Positions 47,750-57,238 are shown, counted from the stretch's first letter. The stretch: 64,000 bases of DNA from Cellulosimicrobium cellulans (GCF_006539945.1 NZ_BJNZ01000017.1:1-64000), one strand, 5' to 3'. Made by a program: numbers and translations. Notes: generated by a model not told the origin, from the sequence alone.

Positions 47750-47755
47750 TAGGCT
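47750..47755 (+). promoter_or_regulatory. -10 element (TAGGCT) for leaderless leuB transcript
   Basis: TAGGCT ends six bases before ATG 47762, with no Shine-Dalgarno sequence between. Confidence 0.45.
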
Positions 47756-47761
47756 CGCCGC

Positions 47762-48805
47762 ATGACGCGCACCATTGATCTGGCAGTCGTGGCCGGGGAC
47801 GGCATCGGGACCGAGGTCGTCGAGCAGGGCCTCGCCGTGCTCGAGGCCGCCGTGGCCGGCTCGGACGTGAAGGTCTCCACGACGCCGTTCGACCTGGGTG
47901 CGCGCCGCTGGCACGCGACGGGCGAGACGCTCACCGACGCGGACCTCGAGGCGATCCGCAGCCACGACGCGATCCTCCTGGGCGCGATCGGCGACCCGAG
48001 CGTCCCGTCGGGCGTCCTCGAGCGCGGTCTGCTGCTCAAGCTGCGCTTCGCGCTCGACCACTACGTGAACCTGCGCCCGGGCAAGCTGTACCCGGGTGTC
48101 ACCTCGCCCCTCGCCGACCCGGGAGAGATCGACTTCGTCGTGGTGCGCGAGGGCACCGAGGGCCCGTACGTCGGCAACGGCGGATCGCTGCGCACCGGGA
48201 CGCCCCACGAGATCGCGACCGAGGTCTCCCTCAACACGGCGTTCGGCGTCGAGCGCGTCGTGCGCGACGCGTTCGCCCGCGCGCAGGCGCGGCCGCGCAA
48301 GCACCTGACGCTCGTGCACAAGCACAACGTCCTGGTGCACGCGGGCCACCTGTGGCGGCGGACGGTGGAGGCCGTCAACGTCGAGTTCCCCGACGTCACG
48401 ACGGACTACCTGCACGTCGACGCGGCGACCATCTTCCTCACGACGAAGCCGTCGCGCTTCGACGTCATCGTCACGGACAACCTGTTCGGCGACATCCTCA
48501 CCGACCAGGCCGCCGCGATCACGGGCGGGATCGGCCTCGCCGCATCCGCGAACATCAACCCCGACCGTACGGCGCCGTCGATGTTCGAGCCGGTGCACGG
48601 CTCCGCCCCGGACATCGCCGGGCAGGGCAAGGCCGACCCGACTGCCACGGTGCTGTCGGTCGCGCTGCTCCTCGACCACCTGGGCCTCGGCGACGAGGCG
48701 AAGCGCGTCGAGGCGGCCGTCGCGGCCGACCTCGCCGAGCGGGGGAGCCGAGTACGCTCGACGGCCGAGGTGGGCCGCGAGCTCGCCGCTCGCGTCGCCG
48801 GCTGA
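47762..48805 (+). CDS. leuB: 3-isopropylmalate dehydrogenase
   Basis: 347-residue LeuB of the actinobacterial short type. Key elements: [16 protein letters not shown] at the N-terminus, the substrate region [23 protein letters not shown] with the family Arg pair, [15 protein letters not shown], and the metal/substrate segment [24 protein letters not shown] with [20 protein letters not shown]. It oxidises 3-isopropylmalate for leucine and, with citramalate synthase (gene at 51183), 3-methylmalate for isoleucine. Probably leaderless. Followed by a hairpin. Confidence 0.95.
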   Translation: MTRTIDLAVVAGDGIGTEVVEQGLAVLEAAVAGSDVKVSTTPFDLGARRWHATGETLTDADLEAIRSHDAILLGAIGDPSVPSGVLERGLLLKLRFALDHYVNLRPGKLYPGVTSPLADPGEIDFVVVREGTEGPYVGNGGSLRTGTPHEIATEVSLNTAFGVERVVRDAFARAQARPRKHLTLVHKHNVLVHAGHLWRRTVEAVNVEFPDVTTDYLHVDAATIFLTTKPSRFDVIVTDNLFGDILTDQAAAITGGIGLAASANINPDRTAPSMFEPVHGSAPDIAGQGKADPTATVLSVALLLDHLGLGDEAKRVEAAVAADLAERGSRVRSTAEVGRELAARVAG

Positions 48806-48811
48806 CACCCC

Positions 48812-48836
48812 GCCCGGGTCCTGCACGGACCCGGGC
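48812..48836 (+). terminator. Hairpin terminator after leuB
   Basis: 10-bp perfect stem (48812-48821 with 48827-48836), five-base loop, six bases after the leuB stop; no U-tract. Nothing else is seen up to the ilvE ribosome site. Confidence 0.7.
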
Positions 48837-49013
48837 ACCGGTTCGCCCGCAGTCCCCGCACCTCGGTCGTCATCGCCCCAGGACCGGACCCCTCCCGTTC
48901 TGACCCGGTGACGCCCTGCCGTCGTCGTGCCCTCGCGCGGATCGCCGCACGAGCCGCACGGTCGTGGAAAACTAGGCGGAGACCACCCGGGTCGCCAGGT
49001 GAAAGGCCTCATG

Positions 49014-50147
49014 ATGAGCACCCTCGCAGCGCAGCACCAGCCGTCCTCCTCGGAGGAGGACCTCATCGCCCTGTTCGACGTCCGCCCCACGGACGCCCCG
49101 ACGCCGCCCGCCGAGCGCGAGGCCGCGATCACGGCCCCGAAGTTCGGCACGGTCTTCACGGACCACATGGCGCGGATCAGCTGGAACTCGACCGACGGGT
49201 GGGTCGACCGCCGCATCGAGAAGTACGGCCCCCTCCTCCTGGACCCGGCGACCGCCGTCCTGCACTACGCGCAGGAGATCTTCGAGGGCATGAAGGCGTA
49301 CCGCCACGCCGACGGGTCGGTGTGGACGTTCCGCCCCGAGGCGAACGCCGCCCGCTTCGCGCGCTCGGCGCACCGGCTCGCGCTGCCCGCCCTCTCGGTC
49401 GACGACTTCGTCGGCTCGATCACGGCCCTCGTGCGCACCGACGTGGACTGGGTCCCGTCGGGCGAGGAGGCGAGCCTGTACCTGCGTCCGTTCATGTACG
49501 CGTCGGAGGCGTTCCTCGGCGTGCGCCCGTCGCTCGAAGCCGAGTACCTGGTGATCGCGTCGCCGGTCGGGCCCTACTTCTCGGGCGGCGTGAAGCCCGT
49601 GTCGATCTGGGTCGACCGTGAGTACAGCCGCGCCGGCGCCGGGGGCACGGGCGACGCGAAGTGCGGCGGGAACTACGCCTCCAGCCTCCTGCCGCAGGTG
49701 GTCGCGCAGCAGCACGGGTGCGAGCAGGTGTGCTTCCTCGACTCCGGGACGCGCACGTTCCTCGAGGAGCTGGGCGGCATGAACGTGTTCGTCGTCAAGG
49801 CGGACGGCTCGGTCGAGACGCCCGAGCTCAGCGGCTCGATCCTCGAGGGCGTCACGCGCTCGTCGATCATCCGCCTCCTCGCCGACCGCGGCCACGAGGT
49901 GGTCGAGCGTCGCATCCCGCTCACCGACGTCCTCGCCGGGATCCGCGACGGTTCCGTGACCGAGGTGTTCGCGTGCGGCACGGCCGCCGTCATCACGCCG
50001 ATCGGGCGCCTCGCGGGCTCCGACTTCGACCACACCATCGGCGGTGGCGAGGCCGGGACCCTGACGATGGCGATCCGGACCGAGCTCACCGACATCCAGA
50101 CCGGGCGCGCGGCCGACCGCCACGGCTGGCTGCGCCGTCTCGCCTGA
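49014..50147 (+). CDS. ilvE: Branched-chain amino acid aminotransferase
   Basis: 377-residue class IV PLP aminotransferase, the final transamination to valine, leucine and isoleucine. The family II BCAT pattern is clear: HYAQEIFEGMKAYRH, YASEAFLGVRPSLEAEYLVIASPVGPYF, the PLP lysine in GTGDAKCGGNYASSL, and FLDSGTRTFLEELGGMNVFVV. Two ATGs at 49011 and 49014 are adjacent; the second is taken as its distance to GAAAGG is better. Monocistronic, ended by the 18-bp hairpin at 50173-50210. Confidence 0.95.
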   Translation: MSTLAAQHQPSSSEEDLIALFDVRPTDAPTPPAEREAAITAPKFGTVFTDHMARISWNSTDGWVDRRIEKYGPLLLDPATAVLHYAQEIFEGMKAYRHADGSVWTFRPEANAARFARSAHRLALPALSVDDFVGSITALVRTDVDWVPSGEEASLYLRPFMYASEAFLGVRPSLEAEYLVIASPVGPYFSGGVKPVSIWVDREYSRAGAGGTGDAKCGGNYASSLLPQVVAQQHGCEQVCFLDSGTRTFLEELGGMNVFVVKADGSVETPELSGSILEGVTRSSIIRLLADRGHEVVERRIPLTDVLAGIRDGSVTEVFACGTAAVITPIGRLAGSDFDHTIGGGEAGTLTMAIRTELTDIQTGRAADRHGWLRRLA

Positions 50148-50172
50148 GGCGCGTCCTCCGCACCCTGCACGA

Positions 50173-50210
50173 CGACGGGGCGCCTCTCCCGTGGGAGGGG
50201 CGCCCCGTCG
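50173..50210. terminator. Hairpin terminator after ilvE
   Basis: 18-bp stem (50173-50190 with 50193-50210; one T-G pair) and two-base loop. Serves ilvE and possibly the converging gene at 50253. Confidence 0.8.
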
Positions 50211-50252
50211 CCGTGCGTACCGGTCGGCGCGCAGGGCGCGCCGGGCGCTGAG

Positions 50253-50846
50253 TCAGAGGGCGGTCGCCGGCCGTACGACGATCGTGCGCCCGGCGACGCC
50301 CGCGAGCAGCGACCAGACCGCGATGCCGATGAGCAGGTTGATGAGCCCGGACAGGGCTGCCGCCGTGACGTCGCTCGACCACGCGAACGGGAGCACGGCG
50401 ATCACCACGACGACCAGCGCCATGATCCAGCCGAAGAACGCGCGCGGGCGCGGCGTGCTGAGGATGAGCAGGTGCAGGACGCCCGCCGCGAGGACCGCGA
50501 GGATCGCCCCGTCGATCGCCCACGCCGCCTGGCGCGACCCCGTGCTGAACAGGTCCGGCGGCGGCACCAGGGTGATCGAGAAGATCCGCTCGAAGATGAT
50601 CACGCCGAGCAGCCCGATGAGGGCGGCGACGAGCGCCGTCGCCGCGGCGCCGGCCCAGAACCGGCCTGCCTCGACCGCGAGGCGCGGGTCCGCGGGGTTG
50701 ACGGGGGGCCTCTGCCCGGGGAAGCCGGCCTGCGGGTCGGTCGGGGGGATCGCGGGGGGCTGGGCGTGCGGCGGCACGGGCGGCTGCCCGTAGCGGCGCG
50801 TCGGGGGGTTCTGCGGGTCGTAGCCGCCCGGCGTCGGGTCGCTCAT
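50253..50846 (-). CDS. Four-helix membrane protein with Pro-rich N-terminus (DUF6069-like)
   Basis: 197 residues. The first ~60 are Pro/Gln/Gly-rich (SDPTPGGYDPQNPPTRRYG) as in many actinobacterial membrane proteins, and the rest holds four hydrophobic segments: GAAATALVAALIGLLGVIIF, AAWAIDGAILAVLAAGVLHLLIL, FFGWIMALVVVVIAVLPFAW and LINLLIGIAVWSLLAGVAG. The second helix with HLLILSTPRPRAFFGW looks like the DUF6069 family; this is a visual match. Function unknown. ATG 50846 follows GAGGAGTG on the minus strand, back-to-back with the cimA leader. Confidence 0.7.
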   Translation of the reverse strand: MSDPTPGGYDPQNPPTRRYGQPPVPPHAQPPAIPPTDPQAGFPGQRPPVNPADPRLAVEAGRFWAGAAATALVAALIGLLGVIIFERIFSITLVPPPDLFSTGSRQAAWAIDGAILAVLAAGVLHLLILSTPRPRAFFGWIMALVVVVIAVLPFAWSSDVTAAALSGLINLLIGIAVWSLLAGVAGRTIVVRPATAL

Positions 50847-50939
50847 CGTCACTCCTCGGTCGGTCGCCGCCGCGCCCGAGAGCGGTGGGCGGCTCAGTGG
50901 ATGGACGCTCGTGTCCATCCTCGCGGAACCTGTGGCACC

Positions 50940-50984
50940 ATGTGCCCTGTGACACACCTCGTCTCCCAGCTCATTATCGAGTAG
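50940..50984 (+). CDS. cimA leader peptide (attenuation control)
   Basis: 15-codon frame ATG to TAG encoding MCPVTHLVSQLIIE, with two Leu, two Val and an Ile-Ile pair near the end. It is the same length as the ilvB leader and also ends at the foot of a hairpin followed by a U-tract terminator. An 8-6-8 inverted repeat (50899-50906 with 50913-50920) lies just upstream and may be an operator. No Shine-Dalgarno sequence or clear -10 was found, so the start (ATG or GTG 50949) is provisional. Confidence 0.65.
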   Translation: MCPVTHLVSQLIIE

Positions 50985-51042
50985 CGCGCCCGGTAGCACC
51001 CACCGGACGCGCAGACCTCCCGCACCCTCGGGGGGTTTTTTT
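50984..51042 (+). terminator. cimA transcription attenuator
   Basis: First hairpin pairs 50984-50994 with 51002-51012 (one mismatch) and starts at the last base of the leader stop codon. The terminator pairs 51015-51021 with 51030-51036 (one T-G pair) and has seven Ts at 51036-51042. After the Ts the sequence GTTGC is shared with the ilvB attenuator. The remaining 140 bp to cimA are GC-rich and contain only its ribosome site. Confidence 0.75.
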
Positions 51043-51182
51043 GTTGCTGGGCACCACCCCGCCCGGCGGCACGGATGCCGGGCCTCCCGCCTCACGAGGG
51101 CCCCGCCCGGCGTCCTGGGAGACGGACCAGAGGGACGGACGCTGCGGCGTCCTCGACACGACGAACGGCAGGAAGAGGCACC

Positions 51183-52841
51183 ATGACCTCGGCGACGACC
51201 CCCGTGACCGGCCCCCGCGAGCCCCGGGTCTTCCACGTCTACGACACGACCCTGCGCGACGGCGCGCAGCAGGAGGGCATGAACCTCTCCGTCGCCGACA
51301 AGCTCGCCATCGCGCCGCTGCTCGACGAGCTCGGGGTCGGGTTCATCGAGGGTGGCTGGCCGGGCGCGGTCCCCAAGGACACGGAGTTCTTCCGCCGCGC
51401 CGCCAAGGAGCTCGACCTGCGTCACGCCGTGCTCGCCGCGTTCGGCTCGACCCGCAAGGCCGGGCTGCGCGCGTGGGACGACCCGCAGGTGCGGGCGCTC
51501 GTCGACTCCGAGGCGCCGGTCGTGACGCTCGTCGCCAAGTCCGACGTCCGGCACGTCGAGCGAGCGTTGCGCACGACGCCCGACGAGGGCCTCGCGATGA
51601 TCACCGACACCGTGTCGTTCCTCGTGGGCGAGGGGCGCCGGGTCGTCGTCGACGCCGAGCACTTCTTCGACGGCTACCGGTACGACGCCGCCTTCACGCG
51701 GTCCGCCGTGCAGGCCGCGTTCGAGGCGGGGGCCGAGGTCGTCGCGCTGTGCGACACCAACGGCGGGATGCTGCCCACCTGGGTGGTCGAGGTCGTCGAG
51801 GAGCTGCGAGACGCCGTCGGGCTCCCGCACGGGCGCGACGCCCTCCCGGGCGACGCGCTGCTCGGCATGCACGCGCACAACGACTCGGGCTGCGCCGTCG
51901 CGAACACCCTCGCGGCCGTCGAGGCGGGCGCCGCCCACGTGCAGGGGACGGTCAACGGGTACGGGGAGCGCACGGGCAACGTCGACCTGCTGACGGTCGT
52001 GGCGAACCTCGAGCTCAAGCACGGGCTGCGGACCCTGACCGGGGAGGGCCTCGAGGAGTCCACGCGCATCTCGCACGCGATCAGCGAGATCACCAACATC
52101 TCCCCGTACGCGCGCCAGCCCTACGTCGGTGCGAGCGCGTTCGCGCACAAGGCCGGTCTGCACGCGAGCGCGATCAAGGTCGACCCCGACCTCTACCAGC
52201 ACATCGACCCGACGGCGGTCGGCAACGACATCCGCATGCTCGTCTCCGACATGGCCGGCCGCGCGTCGATCGAGCTCAAGGGGCGCGAGCTCGGGTTCGA
52301 CCTGTCGGGCCAGGGCGAGCTGCTCACGCGCGTGACCAACAGGGTCAAGGACGACGAGGCGAACGGCTACACCTATGAGGCCGCGGACGCCTCGTTCGAG
52401 CTGCTGCTCCGCGAGGAGATCACGGGAGAGCGGCCGCCGTACTTCCGGGTCGAGAGCTGGCGCACGATCGTCGAGCGGGCGGGGTCGCGCGGCACCGAGG
52501 CGACGGCCGAGGCCACCGTCAAGCTCCACGCCGGAGGAGAGCGCATCGTCACGACCGGCGAGGGGAACGGGCCCGTCAACGCGCTCGACCACGCGCTGCG
52601 GCTCGCCCTCGGCCGCGTCTACCCCGAGATCGACGTGTTCGAGCTCATCGACTTCAAGGTCCGCATCCTCGACACCGAGCAGGGCACGGACGCGATCACG
52701 CGCGTCCTCATCGAGACGACCGACGGCTCGACGTCGTGGTCGACCGTCGGCGTCGGGCCGAACCTCATCGAGGCGGCCTGGGAGGCGCTGACCGACTCCG
52801 CGATCTACGGGCTGGTCCACGCGGGCGTCGACCCCCGCTGA
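51183..52841 (+). CDS. cimA: Citramalate synthase
   Basis: 552-residue (R)-citramalate synthase, condensing pyruvate with acetyl-CoA to start threonine-independent isoleucine synthesis. [26 protein letters not shown] and [17 protein letters not shown] match the CimA family; 2-isopropylmalate synthases have DGEQSPG instead. Catalytic HMR-type residues: metal ligands in [41 protein letters not shown]. The C-terminal LeuA-type allosteric domain ([33 protein letters not shown]) is complete. RBS AGGAAGAGG. Its leader attenuator senses branched-chain amino acids. Confidence 0.92.
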   Translation: MTSATTPVTGPREPRVFHVYDTTLRDGAQQEGMNLSVADKLAIAPLLDELGVGFIEGGWPGAVPKDTEFFRRAAKELDLRHAVLAAFGSTRKAGLRAWDDPQVRALVDSEAPVVTLVAKSDVRHVERALRTTPDEGLAMITDTVSFLVGEGRRVVVDAEHFFDGYRYDAAFTRSAVQAAFEAGAEVVALCDTNGGMLPTWVVEVVEELRDAVGLPHGRDALPGDALLGMHAHNDSGCAVANTLAAVEAGAAHVQGTVNGYGERTGNVDLLTVVANLELKHGLRTLTGEGLEESTRISHAISEITNISPYARQPYVGASAFAHKAGLHASAIKVDPDLYQHIDPTAVGNDIRMLVSDMAGRASIELKGRELGFDLSGQGELLTRVTNRVKDDEANGYTYEAADASFELLLREEITGERPPYFRVESWRTIVERAGSRGTEATAEATVKLHAGGERIVTTGEGNGPVNALDHALRLALGRVYPEIDVFELIDFKVRILDTEQGTDAITRVLIETTDGSTSWSTVGVGPNLIEAAWEALTDSAIYGLVHAGVDPR

Positions 52842-52865
52842 GGCCGACGCTGCCGCCGGTGCGGG

Positions 52866-55800
52866 TCACGTCGAGGCGCCCGCCACCGACGCGGTGGCGG
52901 GCGTGATCCACCCGGTGCGGTGGAACCACTCGACGTAGGAGTCGAGCATCGAGGCGTCCACCGGGGGGCACTCGATCCCCGTCCCCGCGAGCCCGGCCTC
53001 CACGTTCTCCCTGCCGAACCGGGGGAACGTCCCCTCGAAGTAGAGCTCCTTGACCGTGACGTCCCGTGCCGCGGCGACCGTCGTGAAGATCGGCAGGAAC
53101 GGGACCACGGGGTGGTCCGGGGACGCGGCGCAGAGCTCACGCAGCCGGCCGACCCAGGTGTCGTAGTCGACGGTCTCGATCCGGTGCCCGGCGGCGCGCA
53201 GCCGGTCGATCATCTCCTGGAGCAGCCCGTACCGGGGGTTGGTGAGGTGGAACGTCGCGCCGCGGGGATCGACCGGGTGCTCGGCGAGATGGACGAGCGC
53301 CCGGGCGAGGTGGTCGGCGGGGACGAAGTCGAGCGGGAGGTCGACGTCGGGAGCCGAGCCCATCTCGGCCATCGCCTTGAAGAACGCGACGATGGCGGCG
53401 TCCGTGTTCCAGGCGCCGTCGGTCGTGCGGCCGGTGATCTCGTAGGGGCGGTACACGGACACCGGGACGCCGCGCTCGCGCGCCAGACCGAGGATGCGCT
53501 CGGCCACCCACTTGCTCTCCGGGTAGCCCATCGACATCCGCTCGACGTGCTCGACGGCGTCGCGCTCGGACACGTGGGGGACGTGTGCCGACCCTGCACC
53601 GGAGAGCACGGCGATGGTGGAGACGTAGTGCACCGGGATGCCGCCGCCCCGGAGCGCGAGGCCCGCGACGCCCCGGGTGCCGTCCACGTTGGTGGCGCGG
53701 AGCCACTCGTACGGGTACGCGAAGTTCACCTGCGCGGCCGAATGGTAGATGCGTCCCGTGCGTCGAGCGAGCGCGTCCAGCTCGTCCGGGGAGAGCCCGA
53801 GCCGAGGCGCCGAGAGGTCGGCCGGCAACGCGTGCACGCGGTGCGCGTCGCCGAGCGGCGGGTGACCGTACCGCGCCTGCGCCGCGGAGATCCGGCGCCG
53901 GGCAGCCTCCTCGTCCGGCGCGCGGACGAGGCACTCCACCTCGGCACCGGTGCGTGCGAGCAGCTCGCGCAGGAGGTACGAGCCGAAGAAGCCGGTCGCG
54001 CCCGTGAGGAGGACGCGTCGTCCCTCGGGCCGGTCGCCGAGCGGGGCGGTCTGCGAGAGGTGGACGTCGGCGCGCCACCGGTCGCTCGCCTCCTGCACGA
54101 GCGCGCCGTGCGCGGCGACGTGCCGCACCGCGCTCGTGAAGGGTCCGAGCCGAGGCTCCGACAGCAGGGACTTGATCAGCGGATAGCCGCTCGCACCGTC
54201 CAGGTCGAGCTCGGCCTGGATCCGCGCGACCAGACGAGCGGCGTCGAGCGACGTCCCGCCCGACTCGAAGAAGTGGACGTCGGCACCGCCCGGAAGCCCG
54301 AGCGTCTCGGTCCAGGCTGCGCGCACGACCGCCTCGGGCGTCGGGTCGCCCGCCTCAGGGGACGACTTCCCTCCCGTGGCGGGCGTCGCGGCGTCGGGAC
54401 CGGTGAGGTCCGTCTCTCGCGCCCTGCGCTCGAGCCGTCGCCTGTCCGCCTTGCCGTTGGTCGTGCGCGGGCGCTCGTCGACGAGGAGCACGGACGACGG
54501 CATCATCCATGCGGGGAGCCTGTCCCGGGTGCTGGCGCGGACGAGGGCGAGGTCCACGACCGCGCCCGGCGCGGGGACGACGAACGCGACGAGCCGCGCG
54601 TCGGCATCCCTGCCGACGGCGACGACCGCGACGTCGTCGACCTGCGGGACCGTCCGTACGGCGTGCTCGACCTCACCGAGCTCGATCCGGAAGCCGCGCA
54701 CCTTGACCTGGTCGTCGAGGCGCCCGCGGAACTCGAACGTCCCGTCGCCGCGACCACGCACCCGGTCGCCCGTGCGGTACCAGCGCGTCTCGGAGTCGGA
54801 GCCCACCGCGAGGCGGACGAACCGGCGCGCGGTGAGCTCGGGGTCGGAGAGGTAGCCGACGGCGAGACCGTTGCCGCCGATCAGCAGCTCGCCGTCCTCG
54901 CCGTCCACGGCGGGCGTGCCGTCGGGCCGCAGGACGACGCAGCGGGCGTAGGGGACCGGTCGGCCGATCGGCACGGGGTCCTGGGCTCCGGGGTCGACGA
55001 CGTGCGTCGTGGTCACCGCGGTGCACTCCGTGGGGCCGTAGACGTTGACGAGGCGTCCCGCGCGCGCCGCGACGACGGCGGCCGGGCCTGCGGCGAGCGC
55101 CTCGCCGCCCGTGACGACCTGGGCGAGGCCGTCGAAGACCTCCGGCCGGGTCCGCGCGAGATGGTGCAGCAGGCTCGTGGTGAAGAAGGCGGTGTCGACC
55201 GCGTCGCGGCGCAGCCGCCGCTCCAGGGCCTCCGGCACCAGGAGGAGCTCGGGCTCGGCGACGACGAGGCAGCCGCCTCGCAGCAGGGTCGTCCAGATCT
55301 CGATCGTCGACGCGTCGAACGCGAGGGCGGACGCGTGCAGGAACCGCTGTCCCGGCCCCATGTCGACGAAGCCGCCGCGGGTGGCCAGGAGACGGACGGC
55401 GCGCTGCCCGATGCCGACCGCCTTCGGCGTCCCGGTCGACCCCGAGGTGAACATCACGTAGGCGAGCGGGTCCGCCCCGTCCGCCGCGCCGGGCGGTGTC
55501 GGTGTCGTCGTCGTCGATGCCGTCGTCGGTCTCCGGACGTCGAGCACCGGGAGGTCCCCCTCGACGATCGGCGTCGCGGCCGTCGTGCGGGCGACGAGCC
55601 GGCAGCCGACGGCACCCAGCATCGTCGCGGCACGGTCGCGCGGTGTCGCCTCGTCGAGCGGAAGGTAGGCGGCACCCGTGCGCAGCACCGCGACGAGCGC
55701 CGCGAGGGTGTCGAAGCCACGCGGGCCGAGCACGGCGACGACGTCACCGCGTCGTGCGCCGCCGTCGACGAGACGTGCCGCGACGTCGCACGACGCCGCG

Positions 55801-55910
55801 AAGAGCTCCGCGTAGGAGTAGGTCCGGTCGCCCTCGACGACAGCGGGCGTCGACGGGTGGGTGCGCACTCGGTCGTCGAAGAGCGCGACGAGGGTACGGG
55901 CGTCGTCCAT
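52866..55910 (-). CDS. Adenylation-carrier-thioester reductase protein (NRPS-like)
   Basis: 1014-residue single-module enzyme. Adenylation domain about 1-500: A3 FTSGSTGTPK at 154-163, AFDASTIEIW, YGPTECTAVTT at 291-301, TNGK at 484-487. Carrier protein about 525-590 with the phosphopantetheine Ser554 in FFESGGTSLDAARL. Reductase (extended SDR-type) from about 632: LLTGATGFFGSYLL, HSAAQVNF and MGYPESKWVAE. It should activate an acid, load it on the carrier and release it as an aldehyde or alcohol. There is no condensation domain and no tailoring gene nearby. ATG 55910 follows AGGGGGAA. The carrier must be activated by a phosphopantetheinyl transferase encoded elsewhere. Confidence 0.9.
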   Translation of the reverse strand: MDDARTLVALFDDRVRTHPSTPAVVEGDRTYSYAELFAASCDVAARLVDGGARRGDVVAVLGPRGFDTLAALVAVLRTGAAYLPLDEATPRDRAATMLGAVGCRLVARTTAATPIVEGDLPVLDVRRPTTASTTTTPTPPGAADGADPLAYVMFTSGSTGTPKAVGIGQRAVRLLATRGGFVDMGPGQRFLHASALAFDASTIEIWTTLLRGGCLVVAEPELLLVPEALERRLRRDAVDTAFFTTSLLHHLARTRPEVFDGLAQVVTGGEALAAGPAAVVAARAGRLVNVYGPTECTAVTTTHVVDPGAQDPVPIGRPVPYARCVVLRPDGTPAVDGEDGELLIGGNGLAVGYLSDPELTARRFVRLAVGSDSETRWYRTGDRVRGRGDGTFEFRGRLDDQVKVRGFRIELGEVEHAVRTVPQVDDVAVVAVGRDADARLVAFVVPAPGAVVDLALVRASTRDRLPAWMMPSSVLLVDERPRTTNGKADRRRLERRARETDLTGPDAATPATGGKSSPEAGDPTPEAVVRAAWTETLGLPGGADVHFFESGGTSLDAARLVARIQAELDLDGASGYPLIKSLLSEPRLGPFTSAVRHVAAHGALVQEASDRWRADVHLSQTAPLGDRPEGRRVLLTGATGFFGSYLLRELLARTGAEVECLVRAPDEEAARRRISAAQARYGHPPLGDAHRVHALPADLSAPRLGLSPDELDALARRTGRIYHSAAQVNFAYPYEWLRATNVDGTRGVAGLALRGGGIPVHYVSTIAVLSGAGSAHVPHVSERDAVEHVERMSMGYPESKWVAERILGLARERGVPVSVYRPYEITGRTTDGAWNTDAAIVAFFKAMAEMGSAPDVDLPLDFVPADHLARALVHLAEHPVDPRGATFHLTNPRYGLLQEMIDRLRAAGHRIETVDYDTWVGRLRELCAASPDHPVVPFLPIFTTVAAARDVTVKELYFEGTFPRFGRENVEAGLAGTGIECPPVDASMLDSYVEWFHRTGWITPATASVAGAST
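52877..52903. terminator. Hairpin within the 3' end of the NRPS-like gene
   Basis: Perfect 12-bp stem (52877-52888 with 52892-52903), three-base loop, 35 bases after the cimA stop and inside the last codons of the converging gene. It probably ends cimA transcription. Confidence 0.6.
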
Positions 55911-56070
55911 GAGTTCCCCCTGCTTCGCAGACGTCCACGGCGCGCCGGCCCCTGCACGACGTTCGTCCCGTGGCCGTGCCTCCACGATCGCATCCGGGCC
56001 GTCGCACCGCACGCGCGCGTCGACGGCGGCCGTGACCGACATCTCCCGCCGAGCGGGCGTCTCGCGGGCT

Positions 56071-56076
56071 TAGGGT
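56071..56076 (+). promoter_or_regulatory. -10 element (TAGGGT) for leaderless lplA transcript
   Basis: TAGGGT ends six bases before GTG 56083; no Shine-Dalgarno sequence. Confidence 0.45.
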
Positions 56077-56082
56077 GGACGG

Positions 56083-57132
56083 GTGCGTGGTGAGTACAAG
56101 GTTCCCGGTGGCAAGCTCGTGGCGGTCGACGTCGAGGTGGAGGCCGGGCGGCTCGCCCGCGTCGCGGTGAGCGGCGACTTCTTCCTCGAGCCGGACGACG
56201 CGCTCGAGGACATCGACGGCGCGCTCACCGGCATGCCGGAGACGGCGACGGTCGCGCAGCTCGCGAGCGCCGTGCAGGGCGCGCTCGGCGAGGACGTCAC
56301 GATGATCGGCTTCTCGCCCGAGGCCGTCGCGATCGCGGTGCGCCGCGCGCTCGGGCACGCGACGGGGTGGCACGACCACACGTTCGAGCTGATCCACGAG
56401 GGGCCGGAGAGCCCGGCGATGCACCTGGCGCTGGACCAGGTGCTCACCGAGGAGCTCGACGCCGGTCGCCGCGGCCCCACGCTGCGGATCTGGGAGTGGG
56501 CGTCGCCGGCCGTGATCATCGGCTCCTTCCAGTCGCTGCGCAACGAGGTCGACGCCGAGGGCGCGGCACGGCACGGCGTGACGGTCGTGCGCCGGATCTC
56601 GGGCGGCGGGGCGATGTTCGTCGAGCCGGGCAACACCATCACGTACTCCCTCTACGTGCCCGCGTCGCTCGTCGAGGGCCTGAGCTTCGAGCGGTCGTAC
56701 GCGTTCCTCGACGACTGGGTGCTGGGTGCGCTCGCGTCGGTCGGCATCGACGCGACGTACAAGCCGCTCAACGACATCGCGTCGCCCGCGGGCAAGATCG
56801 CGGGCGCGGCGCAGAAGCGGCTGCGCGGGGGAGCGGTGCTCCACCACGTGACGATGGCGTACGACATCGACGCCGACAAGATGACCGAGGTGCTCCGCAT
56901 CGGCCGGGAGAAGCTCTCGGACAAGGGGACGAAGAGCGCGAACAAGCGCGTGGACCCCCTGCGCTCGCAGACGGGCATGTCCCGCGAGGCCGTCATCGAG
57001 GCGTTCGAGGACCACTTCCGGTCGCGGTACCGGACGGTCGAGGGCAAGGTCACGCCCGAGGAGCGGGCGCAGGCGGAGGAGCTCGCGCGCACGAAGTTCT
57101 CGACGCCGGAGTGGACCGCGCGCGTGCCGTGA
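56083..57132 (+). CDS. lplA: Lipoate-protein ligase with accessory domain at the N-terminus
   Basis: 349 residues. Residues about 1-92 (YKVPGGKLVAVDVEVEAGRLARVAVSGDFFLEP) match the small accessory domain that lies at the C-terminus of E. coli LplA; the catalytic biotin/lipoate transferase domain follows from about residue 97, with the family motifs RRISGGGAMFVEPGN and NDIASPAGKIAGAAQKR (catalytic Lys). It attaches lipoate to E2 and GcvH proteins. The domain order is therefore reversed relative to the E. coli enzyme. Starts with GTG, probably leaderless. Monocistronic. The alternative, an octanoyltransferase LipM-type role, is less likely given the full accessory domain. Confidence 0.85.
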   Translation: MRGEYKVPGGKLVAVDVEVEAGRLARVAVSGDFFLEPDDALEDIDGALTGMPETATVAQLASAVQGALGEDVTMIGFSPEAVAIAVRRALGHATGWHDHTFELIHEGPESPAMHLALDQVLTEELDAGRRGPTLRIWEWASPAVIIGSFQSLRNEVDAEGAARHGVTVVRRISGGGAMFVEPGNTITYSLYVPASLVEGLSFERSYAFLDDWVLGALASVGIDATYKPLNDIASPAGKIAGAAQKRLRGGAVLHHVTMAYDIDADKMTEVLRIGREKLSDKGTKSANKRVDPLRSQTGMSREAVIEAFEDHFRSRYRTVEGKVTPEERAQAEELARTKFSTPEWTARVP

Positions 57133-57185
57133 CCCCGACGTAGCGGGGTCTCGCGCGACCAGCCGGGGTTCTCCCTCGCGCGACC
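57131..57185. repeat. Hairpin after lplA and degraded 21-bp repeat units
   Basis: A seven-bp stem (57131-57137 with 57144-57150) may end lplA. It is followed by GGTTCTCCCTCGCGCGACC at 57167-57185, which differs at two positions from the core of the repeat at 99-182, and by a shorter partial unit at 57145-57160. Third and most degraded locus of the family. Confidence 0.5.
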
Positions 57186-57238
57186 GGGTGGCTGCCCGCC
57201 GCCGATTGTTAAGAACGTGCAACATCTGTCGACCGGGC

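Noticed and set aside
51183-52841. Reading this gene as leuA (2-isopropylmalate synthase)
   Set aside because: The [11 protein letters not shown] and [11 protein letters not shown] motifs are those of citramalate synthase; LeuA has DGEQSPG and lacks the GGWPG segment.
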